From contig CM051511.1 in the NCBI GenBank assembly GCA_028015205.1, positions 33,906,001-33,970,000 of the forward strand: a DNA stretch of 64,000 nt. The letters are read 5' to 3'. The position numbers and the translations under genes were made by a program. This document shows positions 57,805 through 64,000 of this stretch, piece by piece. Source of the DNA: Mytilisepta virgata (lineage: Eukaryota; Mollusca; Bivalvia; Mytilida; Mytilidae). The notes under the pieces are model-generated. The model made no database searches, was not told the origin of the DNA, and was given only the letters and a program-made list of their open reading frames with translations. Every line of letters starts with the position of its first letter. The first letter of the stretch is position 1.

Positions 57805-58012
57805 TTTGTTAGTCTTGTGTATTTTTTGAATTTTTGTTAATTTGTATGTTTCGTGTGCCGTCCATTTCGCTGAACTCGTATGCATTATTGTTAAGGGGCT
57901 AGCTGAAACTCGCCTTTGGGCGGAGTTTTCTCGCTGCGTTGAAGACCTATTAGTAGCCTGGTCGTGTTGTTGTCTCTTTGACACATTCCCTGTTTCCATT
58001 CTCTATTCTTTT
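57805..58012 (-). repeat. Dispersed repeat, family 4, minus copy
   Basis: Reverse complement of 51,655-51,905: GTTAGTCTTGTGTATTTTTT, GTGTGCCGTCCATTT, TTGTTAAGGGGCTAGCTGAA, GTTGTCTCTTTGACACATTC and TTTCCATTCTCTATTC. A second copy with matching ends supports a defined element of roughly 210-250 bp. Confidence 0.85.
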
Positions 58013-58569
58013 ATGTAAAATCAACAACATGATATAAAGACTGAACATCATGTATAGTAGCAAGAGTTTTGTATTTAACAAAATCGAATAAATATGACAG
58101 GCGGTCCGTGTAACACTTAACAATTCAGTATTTTAAAAAAGTTAAAATTATATTTTTTTCAATTTTTAATCAAAGTTTTAAAATTTAATATTTTATATAT
58201 TTAATCAAACTTTGAAAATACTAAACAGGATGTACAGTTTGAGGATTTCTCTTTTTGAAAATTTGAAATTTATTTTTTGATTAAAAATTAAGAGTCGAAA
58301 ATGGACCAAAAAAGATCATTATTTCATTATTGCGTTTGGCACTTTTTTTAGGGACTTTGTTACGCGCTTATTTGCTGCAGACGACGTGATAGAATCATGG
58401 CTTTCAACATGACAAAGAGCTTCATTTTGCATAAAGATGCAAAGCGTCTGAAAATTTGGACAATGACCTGACAACCCAGAGAATATCAGCAATTTTCCAG
58501 ATGAATATATGTATTTTTCTTGTGTAATCTTTAAATTATTTTCAAGAATGTGAGGTAAAAAGTTTTTGT
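58013..58569. other. No gene seen
   Basis: AT-rich sequence with no supported feature. Confidence 0.4.
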
Positions 58570-59895
58570 GACGACTTTAAGGTAAGGTTTGCGCTCTCCC
58601 TGGATTTTTATCATTTTAATATTGTAGTAATGTGACATAATTAGTTGTTCATTGGGGAAACCTCTTTTATTTCGTGGAATTCTTAAGAAAATCGCCCGTC
58701 CAGTTTTTTTGTAAGAACAGCTCAAAATTTGGATTTTTGGTAGTTTTCTTACAATGTATTTATTTTACTATTTTCTAGAAATAATTTATGTAAGGATTAA
58801 AACTATTGATGTTTTTAATGAAAATTCTAAAAATGATTATGTTCTAGATATTATTTATAAAATCTGCATGAAAAGTTAAGACAAAATCACGAAATCACAA
58901 CATTTTAACATTCCCTTGCAAAAATAGAGACGTTGCCATGGCAACAAAAAGGTGAAAATGTCCTATTTCTGGGTCCCAAGATTTCATGAAAAATTGAGAA
59001 CTCATAGATTTAAATATTTCCATTATAATAAAATAATAATAGAAACAGATGCTATATTAACCCTTCTTAAACACATAAATAAAGTATTTTTCTCGTTTTG
59101 TAAGAAAATCAATCACTGAAAGCCGTTTTCAGGGCATAATTTTTGTCCCCACCGGAACGCAATGCGGAGACATAGTAATGCTTTACGTCCGTCCGTCTGT
59201 CCATTCGTCCCCACTGTAAGCGCTCCCACGCCTATATTCATTTGCGGATTTTGATGAAATTCATATGGAAGACTATCTAATAGTATCTAGTTCAAGTTTA
59301 AATTCGAATGCAGTAAAACAAAGTACTAAGCAAATATTGTATTGGATCTGTTTAACTTGCATCGTTGCCTCATGCATGGCATGTTTTTTTTTTTTTTGTT
59401 TGTTATTTATGAAAAATACTGCATAGTTTTCCCTTTTGATATTCTACATTGACATAGGAAAAAACATCAAATTATAAATGTAATAGGCTCTGAAGGAACC
59501 CTTCCCTCGGCTAACCATATCCCTACCAAATCATAGCTCTACTGTAAAAGAGTGGGCGCTAAAGTGAAGATGAAGACCAGAAAATCAATGGACATTTTTA
59601 TTGAACTAATGAAGTCAAAATACACGTAGCTATTCAAAATCTCTTCTTGAACTCTTAAAGGTTAGATTTTCAATTCGTGGAAAGATCAGGATTAATGACC
59701 TCCATGAGTTTGAATCTTGTAGCAAGTTGCGACTCTAATAATGATTTATTCACTGTATCCTCATAATTTCTGGCCATGTTAAAGACGATCAGTTGCTGAA
59801 ATATCTATTAACTCAAAGCATCGGCAATGGTGAAGTCGTCCATAAACATGAGACGAGTTATCTCCCTGTGACCGCAAACCTTACCTTACCTTAAG
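58570..59895. mobile_element. Possible 1.3-kb element with short inverted ends
   Basis: The left end TTTAAGGTAAGGTTTGCG near 58,577 and the right end CGCAAACCTTACC...CTTAAGG (59,872-59,895) are inverted. The right copy carries an extra TTACC. The interior has no reading frame and includes a GTCCGTCCGTCTGTCC tract. No target duplication is visible, so the boundaries are tentative. Confidence 0.4.
59135..59290. repeat. GTCCGTCCGTCTGTCC-type dispersed repeat
   Basis: Reads GTCCCCACCGGAACGCAATG, CTTTACGTCCGTCCGTCTGT and a stretch on to AAGCGCTCCCACG. This motif combination resembles repeats common in invertebrate genomes, from memory. Only one copy is present here. Confidence 0.5.
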
Positions 59896-60758
59896 GATAA
59901 CGAAATCGGGAAAGAGATGTTTTATAATAAAAAATAACACACTCTCACTTACCTTCCTGCCAAAGTCCATTCAACAAACTGCGATAACGAATGAATTATA
60001 AGTATAAAATATGGCCTAGGCGGCGGAGCTAAACTGAAAGTGCTATGGTGAAAAAACACATTTTTATTCCAAATTGAGGGGAAAAGCCATTGTCCATGCC
60101 CCGCCGCTTATGAAAATGGAATTATATAGCCTCGTAATAAACAAATAACGAACCTGCAAAATCATTTTTTCTAACAAACTGAGTTATTCATTGACTGATT
60201 CCTTTATATAGACAGTGGAGGCTACATTGATAATAATGTGATTTTGAATACAGCTCCAAGATAATTATAATATAGGAAAACACTGTCCCATATAGCCGCT
60301 TCCACCGCCTATGGAAAGGGAGGAAGAATTTGAAAATTTGCGGGCCTGGACGTTTTTTAAAAAGTAGTTTGTTTCCCAATAAATGGGAAAAAAATAATAT
60401 GTTCTCAATGGAAGGTTTGAAAAAAAAGTTTTATCCAAGATAATTTAAATAATGATTAATATATTGTATTGAAAAAGATACAAGTATTTCGGTGCTTCGC
60501 GTATGAGAAACAATTGTTTGACCAAGAACGAATATCCATCCCCCTCCCGATTTTCAAATGGTCGCTACATTATTTTCATATGAAACTGTATTTCATTCGT
60601 GTAGGTGGAATTGTGTTCGCAAAACCCGTTCTTCAAATCTGCATTTTTCTTCAAAATTAAACTTTAAAATTTCATTGTCCAAATTGAAATCGCGGTTACA
60701 AAAATGAAAAATGAATAAGATATGGCGTTTCTTTCTTGGGTATAGGCTTTAAATAGAG
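59896..60758. other. No gene seen
   Basis: AT-rich sequence. Two stretches (near 60,010 and 60,290) share a CCGCC...TATGG flavour, but no clear repeat unit or coding sequence is supported. Confidence 0.4.
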
Positions 60759-60893
60759 AATAATACATGGTAAAATCTGTATCACATGCTGTATCAACCC
60801 GAGAAACCAATATCAGCCAGAGGGCCTTGGCCCGAGGGCTGATATTGGTCGAGGTTGATACAGCATGTAATGCAGATTTTAACATGTATTATA
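60759..60893. mobile_element. Foldback element with ~56-bp arms
   Basis: The left arm (AATACATGGTAAAATCTG, CATGCTGTATCAACC, CCAATATCAGCC) pairs almost fully with the right arm (GGCTGATATTGG, GGTTGATACAGCATG, CAGATTTTAACATGTATT). The apex is GC-rich, AGAGGGCCTTGGCCCGAGGG. It resembles the element at 62,626-62,750 in size and apex. Confidence 0.92.
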
Positions 60894-60984
60894 CACTTTA
60901 TCATATATTTAAACAGAGGACTTCAAATTTTCCAAATTAAAATCCACTGCTACAAATGAAATTGATTGGGGAAAATATTTTGTG

Positions 60985-61160
60985 AAATAAAAAAAAAAAA
61001 AATAGGGGGGGTTGAAAAAAAGTCAAATAATCGGGAAAAAATTGACACATTTGTTTTTTTTTTTAATTTACCCCTCCCCCCAAAAAAAATTTCTCCCCCC
61101 CCAAAAAAAAAAAAAAAAAAAAATACAAAAAGGTAAAATTGAAAAAAAAAATTAAAAAAA
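60985..61160. repeat. Low-complexity A/C/G/T runs
   Basis: Consecutive homopolymer-like stretches of A, G, T and C. Unlikely to be functional and likely to contain assembly errors. Confidence 0.85.
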
Positions 61161-61250
61161 GCTATGTGATAAAGGGTAAGCCATGTGATAAAGGGGTGTG
61201 ATAAAGGATAGACATGCGATAAAGGGGTGTGATAAAGGGTGCGCATCAAA
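61160..61250. repeat. ATGTGATAAAGGG minisatellite
   Basis: Five copies of (A/G)TGTGATAAAGG(G) or a close variant (GACATGCGATAAAGGGG), with irregular spacers. Confidence 0.85.
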
Positions 61251-61570
61251 GTTGAGCGATACGGATTAAACAGCAGGCTATTTATCAAATATTCAAAACT
61301 ACTGTATTTACTACTAAATATATGATAAAATGTTTTATTAATTATTCTTGATGTTAAACTTCTGCTTTTGAATCAGACAATCTGAATGTTGATATTTTTC
61401 TTAAAGTACTGAAATTCATTATCAAAAGTAAAAGATTCAATACTTAATTTTTTAATATTTGCATTTCACCTTTATGTATATATTTCTCCTCTAACTATTT
61501 ATTATTTACACATTTGTCATATAATACAGTCAAGTTGCACGCGCAATTATTTTATTGTCTTATTAATTTG

Positions 61571-61571
<1 letters not shown>
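61251..61571. other. No gene seen
   Basis: AT-rich sequence between the minisatellite and the AT microsatellite. No supported feature. Confidence 0.4.

Positions 61572-61628
<57 letters not shown>
61572..61628. repeat. (AT)n microsatellite
   Basis: About 28 uninterrupted AT dinucleotides, likely polymorphic. Confidence 0.95.
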
Positions 61629-61631
<3 letters not shown>

Positions 61632-61682
61632 GAGACGGATTTACATGAGATATACTCAGCTAGTTTCCGAATCCTATTAACC

Positions 61683-62040
61683 GCCTCGGTGGTCTTGTGG
61701 TAGCGTGCTCGCCCCGAGTGCGGAAGGTCGCGGGTTCGATCCCCGGCCGGGTCAAACCAAAGACATTAAAACTGATATTTGCTGCTTCTCCGCCAAGCAC
61801 GCGGTATCTAAGAGTAAGAGCAAAGACTGGTCGGCTCGGAGTCAGTATAATGTGTCCGAGTGAGGTGATATGTCTTCCTGCGGACAATTACCTCGTGAGC
61901 GAGCACATTAAAAATTCGATTGAGCGTGTCGGTCTAGTACAAAGCAGGGATCATATTCATTATCATATCAACATGTTCTCGTCCTGATATGCACCTGGTT
62001 GCCACTGGACGTTAAACAATAATCATCCATCCATCCATCC
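61683..62040 (+). mobile_element. tRNA-derived SINE, family 1, best-preserved copy
   Basis: The 5' head has A box TGGTAGCGTGCTC (61,698-61,710) and B box GGTTCGATCCC (61,733-61,743). The body has GACTGGTCGGCTCGGAGTCA, CTGCGGACAATTACCTCGTG and ATATCAACATGTTCTCGTCC. The tail is a (ATCC)n run ending about 62,040. Copies A and B are its reverse complements elsewhere. Pol III transcription from the internal boxes is expected for this class. The body family name is not recognised. Confidence 0.93.
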
Positions 62041-62625
62041 GAATCCTATTGAATGTTATATATTTGATTTTGTACCTTGCAGTTTATTCCATGAATAAAT
62101 ATGTTTAAACTAATCTTGATTTTATTGTATACATGCTTTAAAGCACGAATGAGGTAAAGTTAAATACAGAATATCATTTGCTTTCTTTTTTCATTTAAAA
62201 TATACGACTCACCTGATATCCACTGGAATATGCACCATCCAAAATCTAGTAAGAGAGCATACACTTATACAACACCAACCGTCAGAAAACCAGTCGAAGG
62301 CAGTATTACCCAAAAAAGACCGATGGACAACAGTTGAAGCACTAAATACCCTGTTTAGCAATAAACAAAGATGTTGGATCCCATCTCGTCTAGGTTAAAA
62401 TATTGAAATTTTATGTGAACTGTTTAATTTAATAAGACCTCAAAACCAACCTTTATTTGAACGTTACATTGTAATTAACCTAGACTGGATCATTAGCAAG
62501 CAATTTGAGAACAATCATTTTATTTTTAAGGAGGGGGATGGTATGAAGGAAAAGAGACATTCAAAAATTTGTTACAAAAATGGCAGCCCAGAAAATAGAC
62601 GAAAAAGGCTGAATTGATTATATAT
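62041..62625. other. No gene seen
   Basis: AT-rich sequence between the SINE tail and the next foldback. No coding sequence, terminal repeat or RNA gene is supported. Confidence 0.4.
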
Positions 62626-62750
62626 AGAATAATAGAGTTTCATTTTTGATACTACCTATATCATGTGGATTATCTAGACGAGCCCCAAGGGCGAGTTCAG
62701 ATATTCCACATGATATAGTCAGTATCAAAAACGAAACTACCTATTATTCT
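62626..62750. mobile_element. Foldback element with ~60-bp arms
   Basis: The left arm (AGAATAATAG, TTTTTGATACT, TATATCATGTGGA) pairs with the right arm (TCCACATGATATA, AGTATCAAAAA, CTATTATTCT). The apex is GAGCCCCAAGGGCGAG. The intact pairing suggests a recent or selected structure; it may be a MITE. Confidence 0.92.
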
Positions 62751-63109
62751 GTTTACCGGTAATTCAATTGTTTTCTGAAAAATATCACTTTTTCAACTAA
62801 TTTAAATGTGCTATTTTTCACAGCAGAAGAAGTTTGTAATGCGGTTGACCAATCATTGGTTTTGAAACACACTCTTGACGGTGAATGGGAAAGGAAAATA
62901 TTGACTATTTGCGTGAATTGACGACTTGTCATCGATAATTTCCGCAATTCTTTTTCATTGGAGGATCAGATAAGTAGATCCTTCCGCATTATGTCACACA
63001 GTGTACTGCCTAATATTTTCAGTGATACAGCCTGTATCTGATACTCGAAAATATTAGACAAAAAGATCAAAGGAAATATGTACGAATTGCTGATCAAATC
63101 TCGATTCAG
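62751..63109. other. No gene seen
   Basis: AT-rich sequence between the foldback and the family-3 repeat. No supported feature. Confidence 0.4.
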
Positions 63110-63345
63110 ATAGTAGTATAAATCCACAACAGAATTGATAACAGAAACGAACAACAATAACATACCAACCAATCAAAGCAACCCAACAGATAGAACACCG
63201 GACAAAAAATAACATAAAAGAGTACAAAACACAAACATGAACACAACAGAGAGTCAGGATAGTCTGACTTGGTACAGACACTTAATAATGTTGGGGTGAA
63301 ATCGGTTTTATGGGTACCCAAACCCCCCTCCTTATCTATCCTGAC
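63110..63345 (-). repeat. Dispersed repeat, family 3, minus copy
   Basis: Reverse complement of 42,760-42,975: ATGGGTACCCAAACC, CTTGGTACAGACAC, CATGAACACAACAGAGAG, CCGGACAAAAAATAACAT and CATACCAACCAATCAAAGCA. Its short reading frames also start MSVPSQ, but the frames diverge between copies, arguing against a conserved protein. Confidence 0.82.
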
Positions 63346-63564
63346 ACTCTGAATAGTGTATGTTTTTTAGTTTTAGCGCACAATGGTTGATCTACAGCCG
63401 AGAAAACTTCCTTTTATTCTTTCTCAAATGTAAAGTAGTATCACCCTAATATAAAATTGTTTACTTTTGATAAATGTTAATCGCGTTACATTTAATTGCT
63501 ATGATGTAACTGATAAAAAGAAAAATAAATAGATAAACATACTTCCTGTTATCACCTGATCATT
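63346..63564. other. 5' flank of the B-box gene
   Basis: AT-rich. No TATA box at a convincing position; ACTTCCTG about 25 bp before the ATG is a possible ETS-type site. An intron in the 5' UTR cannot be excluded. Confidence 0.35.
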
Positions 63565-64000
63565 ATGGCTGCACACGTAGCACAAACGTGCTCACAGAAA
63601 TGTGATCTTTGCAATGAAAAACCTGGAACTGTCTATTGCCATGAATGTCAACATGTTTTATGTAGTAAATGTAGAGGTATGCATGACAAAATCCCGGCTA
63701 CAAATGAACATACAGTAATACACACGCAAAACGTTGACCTGTCAACTTTCAAAAATAATGCGCAGTGCATTGAACATAAGAAAGAATTTTCACTGTTCTG
63801 TGAGACATGTGCATGCTTTATATGTGTAAAATGTGGAACATCCTCTCATAAAGGACATCCGTTTTCTGAAATCGATACAATTACATCAAAAGAAAGACAG
63901 AATGTGAAGGAATGGATATCTGAACTTAAATCGAAAATGAAAGTTATTTCCGACATCCAGGCCGACATCACTGATGATCATTTAAACGTACTTGGTCGAG
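63565..64000 (+). CDS. RING-less TRIM-like protein with tandem B-boxes, 5' part
   Basis: Starts at the ATG at 63,565 and is open to the window edge (145 codons). B-box 1 ligands are C13, C16, C25, C28, C33, C36, H40 and H49. B-box 2 ligands are C68, H71, C79, C82, C87, C90, H95 and H98. Both sets are complete, each expected to bind two zinc ions. No RING precedes them: only 12 residues (MAAHVAQTCSQK) come first, so it should lack direct RING E3 activity. After residue 100 the sequence turns helical and charged (SKERQNVKEWISELKSKMKV), the expected start of a coiled coil. Bivalves carry large families of such genes, often ending in NHL or other beta-propeller repeats; that part is outside the window. 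Immune or signalling roles are family-level inference only. Start choice: first ATG in frame, with no upstream coding sequence seen. Confidence 0.88.
   Translation, partial: MAAHVAQTCSQKCDLCNEKPGTVYCHECQHVLCSKCRGMHDKIPATNEHTVIHTQNVDLSTFKNNAQCIEHKKEFSLFCETCACFICVKCGTSSHKGHPFSEIDTITSKERQNVKEWISELKSKMKVISDIQADITDDHLNVLGR

Overview
The window looks like nuclear DNA of a bivalve mollusc, most likely a marine mussel of the genus Mytilus. It is AT-rich, its genes are split by GT-AG introns, coding density is very low, and much of it is repeats. Several repeat families (the AGGTCA clusters, two tRNA-derived SINEs, and dispersed blocks at 50.0, 51.7 and 57.8 kb) look familiar from mussel sequence. The genus is recognised from memory, not from a search.

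Layout. 1-620 is the tail of one AGGTCA-type repeat unit. 1.3-7.5 kb carries six minus-strand exons of an EGF-like, cysteine-rich protein; all start and end in phase 1, and one EGF exon has lost a base. Two decayed reverse-transcriptase C-termini lie at 3.9-4.25 kb and 8.6-8.9 kb on the plus strand. From 8.1 to 10.6 kb the AGGTCA repeats are old and diverged. From 10.73 to 33.19 kb there is a head-to-tail array of 12 units (1.27-2.34 kb each), built mostly from a ~290-bp subrepeat. It contains a 5.36-kb near-identical tandem duplication.

33.2-49.4 kb holds no convincing gene. It contains a MITE with a SINE inserted at its right end (12-bp target-site duplication), a composite element at 39.1-42.4 kb with a nested 1.26-kb foldback, further SINE copies, tRNA-like heads and several hairpin elements. 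50.58-53.91 kb carries three phase-compatible plus-strand exons of an unrecognised protein with a C-terminal cysteine cluster. 54-63 kb is again repeats, foldbacks and low-complexity DNA. At 63,565 a B-box (TRIM-like, RING-less) gene starts and runs off the right edge.

The most striking structure is the array. It has about 49 clusters of AGGTCA half-sites arranged as DR0, DR1 and DR2, plus an AGGTCATGACCT palindrome in most unit tails, alternating with TGACGTCA palindromes. These are textbook nuclear-receptor and CREB/ATF sites. Whether they are bound is unknown, but the same clusters were the crossover point of the 5.36-kb duplication.

I see no pathway linking the genes; they appear to be three unrelated loci separated by repeats.
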